Source of the DNA: Gammaproteobacteria bacterium
GTDB taxonomy: Bacteria > Pseudomonadota > Gammaproteobacteria > Pseudomonadales > Azotimanducaceae
Reading direction: 5' to 3'
DNA length: 41,759 nt
Assembly (NCBI GenBank): GCA_027297435.1
Contig: JAPUIA010000193.1
Span: 1-41,759, forward strand
The notes beneath the pieces were generated by a model that worked only from the letters and a program-made list of their open reading frames with translations, made no database searches and was not told the DNA's origin. The position numbers and the translations under genes were made by a program. Positions 31,986-40,142 of the stretch are shown in pieces. Positions within the stretch are counted from its first letter, which is position 1. Each line of letters starts with the position of its first letter.

Positions 31986-33314
31986 ATGTCGAAACAACCT
32001 GATGAAGCTATTTCCAGATCGGAAATGATGCGTCGCTCCAACCAGGAGGTGGCCGAGCTGTGGGCAATCGACACCGAATGCGACCCTCGGGACGTTCCTC
32101 TCGACCAACTCAATCCCGGCCATCCAGACCTGTTCGAAGCGCGCGTAGAACTGTCGTATTTTGCCCGCCTTCGAGAGGAAGATCCCGTTCACTACTGTGC
32201 CGACAGTCAGTTCGGTCCGTACTGGTCGGTGACCAAGTACCGCGACATCGTCGAGGTCGATTCCAGCCACCAGATCTACTCCTCCGACTCACGGCTCGGC
32301 GGCATTACGCTGGGTGGTATCGCCGATCCCGACCCCGATCCGACCTTTCATCTGCCGATGTTCATCCAAGAAGATCCGCCGAAACACGACGATCAGCGTA
32401 AAACCGTAGCGCCCATGTTTACGCCGCGGCATTTGACGACGATGGCCGAACTCATACGTGAGCGCGCTGGGACGATTTTGGACGCCCTGCCGCGTAACGA
32501 AGAGTTCAACTGGGTTCGTGAAGTCTCCGTCGAGCTGACCGGGCAGATGTTGGCGACGTTGTTCGACATCCCCCAGGAGGATCGGCACAAGCTCATCCAT
32601 TGGTCGGACACCACGCAGAACATTGCCAATCCGGAATTTTTCGATACCCCGGAGGCAGGCTTTCAAGAGTTGTGGAAGTGCTACGAATATTTCGACGCCG
32701 TATGGAAAGAGCGCGCCGCCCTCGATGCGCCCGGCAACGATCTCATCTCCATGTTGGCGCATGGAGAATCGACGCGCGACATGCCACCCAATGAATATCT
32801 CGGCAACGTGCTGTTGCTGATTGTCGGTGGCAACGACACGACCCGCAACTCGATATCGGCCGGCGTATTGGCGCTGAACGAAAACCCCGCGGAGTACGAG
32901 AGGTTGTTGCAGAATCCTGGCCTCGTCACCAGCATGGTGCCCGAGATCATTCGTTGGCAAACTCCGGTCGCTCACATGGCTCGCACCGTTGCCGAAGACA
33001 CCGAACTCGGCGGTAAACACCTAACGAAGGGCGAGCGGGTGGTGATGTGGTACATCTCTGGAAACCGTGATGAAGAAGTCATCGAGAATGCGGACCAATT
33101 CATCATAGATCGCGCCAATCCACGTCAACATTTGGCATTTGGCTTCGGTATTCACCGCTGCCTTGGCAATCGGCTCGGCGAGATGCAGCTGAAAATCATT
33201 TGGGAAGAGATCTTGAAGCGCTTCCCGACAGTGGAGGTAGTCGGCGATCCGGTCTATCTAAAGTCGAGTTTCATTCGCGGCATTCGTGAGTTGCCGGTCA
33301 GGATTCCTGGCTGA
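31986..33314 (+). CDS. Cytochrome P450, CYP153-like (first of pair)
   Basis: A 442-residue soluble P450. Helix I is LLIVGGNDTTRNSISAGVLAL with the acid-alcohol pair DT; EIIRWQTPVAHMART and VVMWYISGNRDEE are strongly CYP153-like; the heme loop is FGFGIHRCLGNRLGE with the axial cysteine. CYP153 enzymes oxidise terminal carbons of alkanes, alkanols or terpenoids. ATG 31986 is set by the ideal GAAGGAGGACACG ribosome site. It is convergent with a second P450 of the same family 61 bp away. No ferredoxin or ferredoxin reductase, its usual electron partners, is adjacent, so they must be encoded elsewhere. Confidence 0.93.
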   Translation: MSKQPDEAISRSEMMRRSNQEVAELWAIDTECDPRDVPLDQLNPGHPDLFEARVELSYFARLREEDPVHYCADSQFGPYWSVTKYRDIVEVDSSHQIYSSDSRLGGITLGGIADPDPDPTFHLPMFIQEDPPKHDDQRKTVAPMFTPRHLTTMAELIRERAGTILDALPRNEEFNWVREVSVELTGQMLATLFDIPQEDRHKLIHWSDTTQNIANPEFFDTPEAGFQELWKCYEYFDAVWKERAALDAPGNDLISMLAHGESTRDMPPNEYLGNVLLLIVGGNDTTRNSISAGVLALNENPAEYERLLQNPGLVTSMVPEIIRWQTPVAHMARTVAEDTELGGKHLTKGERVVMWYISGNRDEEVIENADQFIIDRANPRQHLAFGFGIHRCLGNRLGEMQLKIIWEEILKRFPTVEVVGDPVYLKSSFIRGIRELPVRIPG

Positions 33315-33375
33315 CGCGGCTCGAACTCCGCGCAAAAAACTCGTCCCGGATTGTGTTGCCTCGATAGAACGGTGC

Positions 33376-34629
33376 TTACCAGGCGTGCACCTGCACGGGC
33401 AACTCGCGATAGCCTTTGACGAAGTTTGACCTGACGCGCAGCGGCTGACCCACCACCTCGACGCTGTGGAAACGCTTCAGTATCTCTTCCCACATGACAC
33501 GTAGCTGCATCTCGCCCAGCCTATTGCCCATGCAACGGTGTATGCCATAGCCGAAGGAGACGTGCTGGCGAGCGTTGTGTCGGTCGATGATGAAATCGTC
33601 GGGCTGCTCGAACATGGCGCTGTCCCGATTGCCTGAGACATACCACATCACGACCTTGTCGCCCTTCTTGATCTGCTTTCCGCCAAGCTCGGTGTCGCTC
33701 AACGTCGTGCGGCGCATGTGGGCGAGCGGCGTTTGCCAGCGAATGATCTCGGCGACCATGTTGGGGATAAGCTCGCGATGGTCACGCAGTTTTTGATACT
33801 GGTCCGGGTGTTGGTTGAGCGCCAACACGCCGCCCGAGATGGAGTTGCGGGTCGTGTCGTTGCCACCAACGATCAACAGCACCAGATTGCCGAGATACTC
33901 CATCGGCTCCATGTTCTTGGTCGACTCACTGTGCGCCATCATGGAGATGAGATCGGTGCCCGGTTCTTGATTGACCCGTTGATTCCAAAGCTCTGTGAAG
34001 TAGGCGAGGCACTCGGAGAGTTCCTCGCGGCGTTGCTCCTCGGTTTCTACCACGCCCGACTCTGGGCTTCCCGTCGCAACGTCCGACCAACGCGTTAGTT
34101 TGCTGCGGTCTTCGAAGGGAAAGTCGAAGAGTGTCGCCAGCATTTGTGTCGTCAGCTCGATAGAAACGAGATCTACCCAGTTGAATGTCTCGTCGGTGGG
34201 TAACGCATCGAGGATATCGCACACCCTCTGGCGAATCGTGCCTTCCATCTTGGCCAGGTTGCTCGGTGCCACGGCTGGTGTGACCGCCTTGCGTTGTTCA
34301 TCGTGTTTGGGTTTGTCCATGGCGATGAACATGGGCATCTCGAAATCTTCTTCTTGCTCATCGATGACTATGCTGCCTTCGGATGAGTAGATTTCGTGGT
34401 TGGTGTCGACAAACTTGATGTCTTCGAATTTGGTGACCGACCAATAAGGGCCAAACGTGCTGTCCTTGCAGAAGTGCACGGGATCTTCCGCACGCAGGCG
34501 TTCGAAATAAGGCCAGTGGACGTTGTTGAGGAACTGGTCTTCGTCACTAACGTCGAAATCTTCGAGTGGCATACCGTAGGCGCGCTCGCGCGCGGCAGCG
34601 AGCAGTGCTGTATCATCTTGTATGTTCAT
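33376..34629 (-). CDS. Cytochrome P450, CYP153-like (second of pair)
   Basis: A 417-residue P450. Helix I reads LLIVGGNDTTRNSISGGVLAL, followed by EIIRWQTPLAHMRRTTLSD, VVMWYVSGNRDSAMF, and the heme loop FGYGIHRCMGNRLGE with the axial cysteine; MFIAMDKPKHDEQRK is the typical C-helix region. It is a paralogue of the neighbouring P450, in inverted orientation, with a shorter N-terminus. By motif this one is closest to typical CYP153A alkane omega-hydroxylases. ATG 34629 follows GGGGAGACAACAC. The Cys-rich protein and DNA polymerase IV lie upstream on the same strand; no functional link to them is seen. Confidence 0.94.
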   Translation of the reverse strand: MNIQDDTALLAAARERAYGMPLEDFDVSDEDQFLNNVHWPYFERLRAEDPVHFCKDSTFGPYWSVTKFEDIKFVDTNHEIYSSEGSIVIDEQEEDFEMPMFIAMDKPKHDEQRKAVTPAVAPSNLAKMEGTIRQRVCDILDALPTDETFNWVDLVSIELTTQMLATLFDFPFEDRSKLTRWSDVATGSPESGVVETEEQRREELSECLAYFTELWNQRVNQEPGTDLISMMAHSESTKNMEPMEYLGNLVLLIVGGNDTTRNSISGGVLALNQHPDQYQKLRDHRELIPNMVAEIIRWQTPLAHMRRTTLSDTELGGKQIKKGDKVVMWYVSGNRDSAMFEQPDDFIIDRHNARQHVSFGYGIHRCMGNRLGEMQLRVMWEEILKRFHSVEVVGQPLRVRSNFVKGYRELPVQVHAW

Positions 34630-34677
34630 GTGTTGTCTCCCCGGCACCTGTCAATCTGCCATTAAAACAGATTAACA

Positions 34678-34722
34678 CGGCCGGTTGTCCAAAGTTTAAA
34701 AGGTTCAGCCCGGCCGGTTGTC
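34678..34722. repeat. Short direct repeat flanking gene end
   Basis: CGGCCGGTTGTC occurs at 34678-34689 and again at 34711-34722, 33 bases apart. The second copy encodes the last residues of the Cys-rich protein (its DNRPG tail). This looks like a small local duplication at the gene end; each unit contains the palindrome CGGCCG. Confidence 0.55.
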
Positions 34723-35118
34723 GTCTTTACCAAACAACGCATCGAGCTTGGCGCGGGCCTCGTCCTCCTTGGTCGTCTCTCGGTTCGACACGTCTGTTGC
34801 ACCAGCGTCATCGCCGCCATCCTCGGTGAACAGCGTATCCAGCTTGGTCCTGGCATGGTCGCGCTTACTACCGGTGGTGTTCTGATAGGCACCGGTCTTG
34901 GGCGCATACCAGTCGCAGAAGTTCGCCACTTCCTTCTTGATCGGCGGATCGGCGCGGTCTTCGTCACACTGACCCGTGATGTTGGGGTGGAAGTGTTTGC
35001 ACATCCGGCAACAATGCAGGTCTTCGAAACACGCACCGCAGTTGGCGTGCCGGCTGATCGGCCGAGGAATGTCGCTTAAGGGTGCGCTGCAGTTCCAACA
35101 CACCAACGTTTTGGCCAT
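34705..35118 (-). CDS. Cys-rich putative zinc-binding protein
   Basis: A 137-residue protein of unknown function. The N-terminal half carries nine cysteines: C7 and C10 (CWNC), C27 and C30 (CGAC), C36, C37 and C40 (CCRMC), C51 and C68, plus several histidines, so it should fold around one or two zinc ions. The C-terminal part is charged and has two short matching segments, ARTKLDTLFTEDG (89-101) and ARAKLDALFGKDD (121-133), joined by an acidic linker. Such repeats could bind the same partner twice. It lies 19 bp after dinB on the same strand, so it could be part of the SOS transcript. ATG 35118; no strong ribosome site is visible. Confidence 0.78.
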   Translation of the reverse strand: MAKTLVCWNCSAPLSDIPRPISRHANCGACFEDLHCCRMCKHFHPNITGQCDEDRADPPIKKEVANFCDWYAPKTGAYQNTTGSKRDHARTKLDTLFTEDGGDDAGATDVSNRETTKEDEARAKLDALFGKDDNRPG

Positions 35119-35137
35119 GAAAATCCGCCTCGATCGT

Positions 35138-36361
35138 CTACTCGGAGACGAAGTCTAGATTCGGAGTCGACTCGCTGACAAGCATGTGTCCGACGTCCCG
35201 CGCCCGTCGCAATCCGTTGTGGCCAAAGCGTTCGGCGACCTGGTCCATGACCACCTCCAGATCGCGCTTTGCAGGGTCGCTAGCCAAGAGATCCAGCTGC
35301 TTGGGCTCGGACGGCCTGGACAGTGCATGGGCGGCTAGGCCGACCAGACGGAATGGTCCCTTGTGTTGAAAACGACCGAGTAATCGACAGCCGGTATCGA
35401 ACAACACATCGGCCACGTCGGTGGGATTGGCCAGGGTACATTGTCGCGTAAGCAGCTTGAAATCGGCGGTTTTCAAACGCACGCATACGCCGCTGGCGAG
35501 TATGCCCTTGCCGCGCAAGCGGCGGGCAATGCGGTCGGCCGAGCGGCGCAGATGGCGCTGAATGTCCTCGGCCTCGACCACGTCGGTCTCTAGCGTTCGC
35601 TCAGAGCCCATGCTGTGAGCGCGTCGCGAACTCTCCACCCGTCGCGGGTCGCGTGCATTGGCAAGCTCGTAGAAATGTAGCCCGGCACTACCGAGCTGTT
35701 CTTTCAGCAACTCAGGGTCAGCGTTTGCCACGGCGCCGATCGTGGTGTAGCCGAAGGCTCGCATGCGATCTTGTGTCTTGGGCCCCGCGCCCCAGAGCCG
35801 CGCAATCGATTGCGGTGCTAGCCATGCAACCGCGAGGCTGGGGTGAACGATGGTCAGCCCGCTAGGCTTGGCGTAGCCACTGGCGACTTTGGCGACATAT
35901 TTCGTCTGTGCGACCCCGACGGAGACGGTGAGTCCCCCGGTCGCCTCGAATACCGCTTGTTTTAGTTTCTTGGCCATCGCGATGGGTGGGCCAAAAATGT
36001 GACTGGCGCCGGTCATGTCCAGAAACGCCTCGTCGAGGCTCAGGGGTTCGACCTTGGGCGAAAAGTCTCGAAACACGTCCATAACGCGTTCGGACAGTTC
36101 CGTGTAACGCTCGAAGCGTGGCGGTACTACCACCGCCATCGGGCACCGACGCAACGCCTTCATCATGGGCATCGCGCTACCGACCTTGAAGGGCCGCGCT
36201 TCATAGCTTGCCGTTAATACGACGCCGCGGCCGGAACGCGGACCCACCAGTACGGGACGTCCCCGCAACTTGGGATCATCGAGCTGCTCGACCGAGGCGT
36301 AGAAAGCATCCATGTCCGCATGGGCAATGATGCGCTGCCATTCGGTGGGTTGTTCGGGCAT
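35138..36361 (-). CDS. dinB: DNA polymerase IV (Y family)
   Basis: A 407-residue translesion polymerase that copies past damaged bases in the cytoplasm. Catalytic motifs: IIAHADMDAFYASVEQLDD (first metal Asp) and EPLSLDEAFLDMTG (the Asp-Glu pair); palm and helix-hairpin pieces include VGVAQTKYVAKVASGYAKP and LWGAGPKTQDRM; the little-finger domain contains the RRAHSMGSERTLETDV strand. Near the C-terminus PKQLDLLASD fits a sliding-clamp binding motif, followed by about 50 extra residues. ATG 36361 gives the normal N-terminus; the longer open frame upstream contains the LexA box and is not coding. SOS induction is well supported by that box 14 bp upstream. Confidence 0.95.
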   Translation of the reverse strand: MPEQPTEWQRIIAHADMDAFYASVEQLDDPKLRGRPVLVGPRSGRGVVLTASYEARPFKVGSAMPMMKALRRCPMAVVVPPRFERYTELSERVMDVFRDFSPKVEPLSLDEAFLDMTGASHIFGPPIAMAKKLKQAVFEATGGLTVSVGVAQTKYVAKVASGYAKPSGLTIVHPSLAVAWLAPQSIARLWGAGPKTQDRMRAFGYTTIGAVANADPELLKEQLGSAGLHFYELANARDPRRVESSRRAHSMGSERTLETDVVEAEDIQRHLRRSADRIARRLRGKGILASGVCVRLKTADFKLLTRQCTLANPTDVADVLFDTGCRLLGRFQHKGPFRLVGLAAHALSRPSEPKQLDLLASDPAKRDLEVVMDQVAERFGHNGLRRARDVGHMLVSESTPNLDFVSE

Positions 36362-36375
36362 GTTTAGGCGGTGAC

Positions 36376-36391
36376 CTGTATGTGCATACAG
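36376..36391. promoter_or_regulatory. LexA (SOS) box of dinB
   Basis: CTGTATGTGCATACAG is a perfect palindromic CTGT-N8-ACAG box, the gammaproteobacterial LexA consensus. It sits 14 bp before the dinB ATG, overlapping the likely -10 element, so LexA would block initiation until DNA damage. Confidence 0.93.
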
Positions 36392-36416
36392 TATTCCTAA
36401 CGGTTGCCGGTAACAA
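36388..36416 (-). promoter_or_regulatory. dinB: Probable dinB promoter
   Basis: On the minus strand TTGTTA (36416-36411) and TACTGT (36393-36388) are separated by 17 bases, a fair sigma70-type pair. The -10 element overlaps the LexA box. Matches to consensus are only moderate. Confidence 0.5.
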
Positions 36417-36468
36417 GCCTGGAAGGGGATTAAAACAAACGATTGAATAAATATACCATTGTGTTTAA

Positions 36469-37128
36469 ATGAACTGCATGGCTGAACGTGACGACACCTA
36501 CTCGACACTGCTCATGACCGCGGTGAAGCTCTTCGGACAACACGGTTACGACGGGGTTACGACCCGTATGCTGGCGGATGCGGCGGGTGCCAACGTTGCC
36601 GGGATCAAGTATCACTTCGGCAGCAAGGACGATCTGTATATTGCCGCCATCGATTACATCATCGCGTTGATGGCGCCGCGGATGGAAATTGTGCTAGGCA
36701 TGGCAGGTCAGGCGAAGACGCTGGCTGGTGACGATCCGAAACGTCGGGCCTTGGTGGTTAGCCAGGTTGTCGAAACAGTATTAGATACCTTCCTCGCCAA
36801 CCCGATGGTCCGCGAGGTTATGCCGTTTGTCTTGCGCGAGATATTTGTGCCCGGTCCCTACTTTGATCGCATCTACGATGCTCTGCCGAGACGGTTGCAC
36901 GAAACCCTGACGGAACTCGTCGCATGGATACTCGATCTCGATAGCCAGTCGCCGACCACCGTCATGCGCACGCACGCCGTGATCGGTCAGCTGGTCGTCT
37001 TTCACATCGGTCGCGCCATCCTCACTCGACGCTTGGGCATCGACGACTACTCCGACGCGGACATCCAGCAGATCAAGCAACAGGCCACGCAATCGGTATT
37101 GATGAGCTTGGGGTTACCGCATGACTAA
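36469..37128 (+). CDS. TetR-family regulator, CecR-like
   Basis: A 219-residue TetR-type repressor. The N-terminal helix-turn-helix reads LLMTAVKLFGQHGYDGVTTR, MLADAAGANVAGIKYHFGSKDDLY; the C-terminal ligand domain (VREVMPFVLREIFVPGPYFD and onward) is of the CecR (YbiH)/DUF1956 type. In E. coli CecR controls an HlyD-ABC exporter set (ybhGFSR); the same order follows here, overlapping its stop by 8 bases, so self-control of the operon is very likely. The start is ATG 36469, or ATG 36478; no clear ribosome site is seen. The AT-rich leader (36421-36468) contains imperfect AAACAAACG/TGTGTTT arms that could be its operator. Confidence 0.88.
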   Translation: MNCMAERDDTYSTLLMTAVKLFGQHGYDGVTTRMLADAAGANVAGIKYHFGSKDDLYIAAIDYIIALMAPRMEIVLGMAGQAKTLAGDDPKRRALVVSQVVETVLDTFLANPMVREVMPFVLREIFVPGPYFDRIYDALPRRLHETLTELVAWILDLDSQSPTTVMRTHAVIGQLVVFHIGRAILTRRLGIDDYSDADIQQIKQQATQSVLMSLGLPHD

Positions 37129-38080
37129 CAAGTGGCTCGTGTTCGCAGGTTTACTGTTGATGGGTTGTGAGAAGCCGTTGTCGGAGGTACCCGCATTGGG
37201 GACGCTGGAACGCGATCGAATCGAGCTGGTGGCGGACAGCAATGAACCGATTCGCGCGGTGTTGCTGCAAGAAGGCGATACGGTTGAGATTGGCGACGCA
37301 ATCGTCATCCAGGATACCGAGCGGGCCGATGCGGCGCTCGCGGGCGCGATAGCCGAGGAGGCCGCCGCGAAGGCTGCGCTCGCGGAAGCGGAGGAAGGTC
37401 CCCGCGTCCAAGAAATACAGCAGGGGCGTGCGCGGCTGGAGGCAGCCAAGAGCGCTCGGCAGACCGCCCGGTACGAGCTTGATCGGCAAATTTCTCTGGT
37501 CGAGCGTAATTACTCGTCGCAGAGCCTGGTGGATATCTTGCAAGGCCGTTACGAGGAATCGTTGGCGCGCGAAACCGAAGCGACGGCTGCGTTGGACGAA
37601 CTGTTGGAGGGTACCCGCTTCGAGACGATCGATCAGGTGCGCCACCGGTTTGCGGCCGCGAGCGCGACGGTTCGGAACTTACAGATCACCAAGCGGCGTG
37701 CGACGTTGCGCAGTCCCGTGGCGGGCGTTGTGGAAGCGTTGCCGTTCGAGGTTGGCGAGCGGCCACCGATCGGCTCGACAGCCGCCGTCGTGTTGGCGAG
37801 CGCGCCAACCTATGCCCGTGTACATATCTCTGAACCGGTGCGTACTCGCGTCAATAGTGGTACGCGTGCCGAGGTGCATATCGACGGCTACGCACAAGCG
37901 TTTCCGGCGCGGGTACGCTGGGTGGCCGCCGACGCGGCGTTCACGCCCTACTTTGCGCTGAGCCAACACGACCGCTCGCGTCTGAGCTACGTGGCAGAGA
38001 TCGATTTGATCGGCGATGACGTCGGTCGTCTGCCGGTCGGAGTACCCGTACAGGTCACGTTTCCGGGGTTGGACCTTTGA
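37121..38080 (+). CDS. HlyD-type periplasmic adaptor lipoprotein
   Basis: A 319-residue membrane-fusion (adaptor) protein linking an inner-membrane ABC transporter to an outer-membrane channel. It begins with a lipoprotein signal, MTNKWLVFAGLLLMGCEKP, with the lipobox LLMGC. Next come half of a lipoyl domain (IRAVLLQEGDTVEIGDAIV), a long Ala/Glu-rich coiled coil (about residues 65-190), the second lipoyl half (ATLRSPVAGVVEALPFEVGE) and beta-barrel parts (YARVHISEPVRTRVNSGTRA). YbhG-like in context. ATG 37121 overlaps the regulator's stop by 8 bases; the TTGA overlap with the ATPase gene follows. Confidence 0.9.
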   Translation: MTNKWLVFAGLLLMGCEKPLSEVPALGTLERDRIELVADSNEPIRAVLLQEGDTVEIGDAIVIQDTERADAALAGAIAEEAAAKAALAEAEEGPRVQEIQQGRARLEAAKSARQTARYELDRQISLVERNYSSQSLVDILQGRYEESLARETEATAALDELLEGTRFETIDQVRHRFAAASATVRNLQITKRRATLRSPVAGVVEALPFEVGERPPIGSTAAVVLASAPTYARVHISEPVRTRVNSGTRAEVHIDGYAQAFPARVRWVAADAAFTPYFALSQHDRSRLSYVAEIDLIGDDVGRLPVGVPVQVTFPGLDL

Positions 38081-39009
38081 CGATCGTTATCGAAACGCGC
38101 GATCTGACGCGGCACTTCGGCGACCTGGTGGCCGTCGACCACGTCAGCATGCAGGTGCCGAAAGGCAGTATCTACGGGTTCCTCGGCCCTAATGGTTGCG
38201 GCAAGTCGACGACCATCCGCATGTTGTGCGGGTTGTTGATTCCAACGGAGGGTAGCGCCAATGTGCTCGGTATCGACGTGCTCGAGGACCCGGAGGCGCT
38301 CAAGAGCAAGATTGGCTACATGACCCAGCGGTTCTCGCTGTACGAGGATCTGACGGTCGTTGAAAACCTGCAGTTCATGACCGAGATCTACAGCGTGCCG
38401 CGCAGCGAGCGCGCTCCGCGAATCAAGGCGCAGCTTGAGCGATTTAGCTTGGTCGATCGCGCTAAGCAACTGGCCGGCACCATGAGTGGCGGCCAGCGAC
38501 AGCGACTGGCACTCGCTGCAGTGACCCTGCATCGGCCCGAACTACTGTTTTTGGACGAGCCTACCAGTGCGGTCGATCCGGAAAGCCGACGCGAGTTTTG
38601 GGAGTTCCTGTTCGACATGGTCGACCAAGGCACGACCATGTTGGTCACGACCCATTTCATGGACGAAGCTGAGCGTTGTCACGCGCTTGCGATTCTGGAT
38701 CAAGGTGTGTTGGTGGCCGATGGGTCGCCTAAACGGTTGATGGCGGATCTTCCGGCAAGTGTAGTCGAGATCGAAAGCGATACCGTACGAGTGGTACGAG
38801 AAACGCTGCTGGATCTCGCTGAAGTGATCGACGTGGCTCAACTCGGTTCGCGTCTACACGCCCTTGTGCGGCCTAACGTGCAAGATCCGTCTGCGTTTCT
38901 CGATGCATCGTTGCGGCAACGGTCTTTACAAGCGAGTTTGAAACTCGTCCCCGCCAATCTGGAAGACGTGTTCGTCATGGCCACGCTTGGCCGCGAGGTC
39001 GATCGATGA
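38077..39009 (+). CDS. ABC transporter ATP-binding protein
   Basis: A 310-residue ATPase with one nucleotide-binding domain. Walker A is FLGPNGCGKSTTIRML, the Q-loop YMTQRFSLYEDLT, the signature TMSGGQRQRLALA, Walker B ELLFLDEPTSAVDP and the switch histidine TTHFMDEAERC. A C-terminal regulatory segment of about 90 residues follows. E. coli YbhF carries two such domains, so this is a half-size version that must dimerise. TTG 38077 overlaps the adaptor's TGA stop (TTGA), indicating coupled translation. It energises export by the permease encoded next (ATGA overlap). Confidence 0.93.
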   Translation: MTIVIETRDLTRHFGDLVAVDHVSMQVPKGSIYGFLGPNGCGKSTTIRMLCGLLIPTEGSANVLGIDVLEDPEALKSKIGYMTQRFSLYEDLTVVENLQFMTEIYSVPRSERAPRIKAQLERFSLVDRAKQLAGTMSGGQRQRLALAAVTLHRPELLFLDEPTSAVDPESRREFWEFLFDMVDQGTTMLVTTHFMDEAERCHALAILDQGVLVADGSPKRLMADLPASVVEIESDTVRVVRETLLDLAEVIDVAQLGSRLHALVRPNVQDPSAFLDASLRQRSLQASLKLVPANLEDVFVMATLGREVDR

Positions 39010-40103
39010 GGTGGCTTTCCGGTGTGCGCATATTCGCGATCGCCAAGAAAGAATTCTTCCACTTGCGACGCGATCGCCTAACCGGTGGCATGGTGGTTGG
39101 AATGCCGATCATGATGACGGTGCTGTTCGGCTATGCGATCAACAACGATGTGCGCAACTTGAACGCAGGTGTCGTGGACGAAGCCAACACGACCGCGTCA
39201 CGCGCCCTTGTTGCAGACGCAATGGCGACCCAGGTGGTCCGTGTTGTTGTTCGTGCCGGTAGCCCGCTCGAGCTGGAACGGCTGCTCGCGGCCGGCAAGA
39301 TTTCCGTGGGGTTGTATATACCGGCCGACTTCGAAGAGCGACTTGCACAAGCGCGGCCGCCTTACGCACAGCTGATGGTCGACGACAGCGACCCCATCGT
39401 GTTGGGTGCGGCGCGCGGGCTCGCGCAGTTGCCGCTTGGGCAAAACCCTCAGACCACGCTTAAGTCGACGTTTGAGGTTCGAGCCTTGTACAACCCGGAA
39501 CGTCGCTCCGCGGTGTTCATCGTGCCCGGGCTGTGCGGTGTGATTCTGACGTTCACTATGGTGATGTTTACGGCTATCGCCATCGTGCGCGAGCGTGAAC
39601 GCGGTAATCTGGAGCTATTGATCACTACGCCGGTGCAGTCGTTAGAACTCATGGTGGGCAAGATCATCCCGTACGTATTCATCGGCTACATACAGATATC
39701 GCTGATCTTGCTGATGGGGATGAGCCTCTTCGACGTCCCCGTGCGGGGCTCGATGTTGGACTTCTATAGTGGCGCCGGTATTTTCGTCCTCAGCACGCTG
39801 ACCCTAGGCTTGCTTATTTCCACCGTGGCGGAAACTCAGTTTCAGGCGTTTCAACTCGCGTTCATGTCCTTCCTTCCGCAGTTGCTGTTGTCCGGATTCA
39901 TGTTCCCGTTCGAGGGTATGCCCAAGGCAGCCCAGGTCTTTGCGGAACTGTTTCCGATGACGCACTTCCTGCGGATCGTGCGGGGTGTGGTGCTGCGCGA
40001 CGCGACACTTTCCATGATGGTGGACGAGGTTTGGCCTTTGGCGCTGTTTTTCGTCGTCGTGATGACGTTCGCGACGATGCGGTTTCGCAAACGTCTCGAT
40101 TGA
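39006..40103 (+). CDS. ABC-2 type permease
   Basis: A 365-residue inner-membrane subunit of the ABC-2 (YbhS/YbhR-like) kind. One span near the N-terminus (GGMVVGMPIMMTVLFGYAI), then a large extracytoplasmic loop of about 135 residues, then five spans starting at VFIVPGLCGVILTFTMVMF, with the characteristic AIVRERERGNLELLITTPVQ coupling helix and MSFLPQLLLSGFMFPFEGMP. E. coli has two permeases (YbhS and YbhR), but here only one is encoded, so a homodimer is expected. ATG 39006 overlaps the ATPase stop (ATGA). Likely exports drugs or amphiphilic compounds with the adaptor; substrate unknown. Confidence 0.92.
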   Translation: MRWLSGVRIFAIAKKEFFHLRRDRLTGGMVVGMPIMMTVLFGYAINNDVRNLNAGVVDEANTTASRALVADAMATQVVRVVVRAGSPLELERLLAAGKISVGLYIPADFEERLAQARPPYAQLMVDDSDPIVLGAARGLAQLPLGQNPQTTLKSTFEVRALYNPERRSAVFIVPGLCGVILTFTMVMFTAIAIVRERERGNLELLITTPVQSLELMVGKIIPYVFIGYIQISLILLMGMSLFDVPVRGSMLDFYSGAGIFVLSTLTLGLLISTVAETQFQAFQLAFMSFLPQLLLSGFMFPFEGMPKAAQVFAELFPMTHFLRIVRGVVLRDATLSMMVDEVWPLALFFVVVMTFATMRFRKRLD

Positions 40104-40142
40104 TGGCCGATCTGCGGTTGATCGCCAATTGTCCGACCCCAA

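Noticed and set aside
33315-33339. Terminator between the two P450 genes
   Set aside because: CGCGG/CCGCG stem is followed by A6 on the plus strand, and on the minus strand the T-run comes before the stem, so it is not canonical in either direction.
36421-36468. Defined operator for the CecR-like regulator
   Set aside because: The AAACAAACG and TGTGTTT arms match only imperfectly, too weak to list as a separate site.
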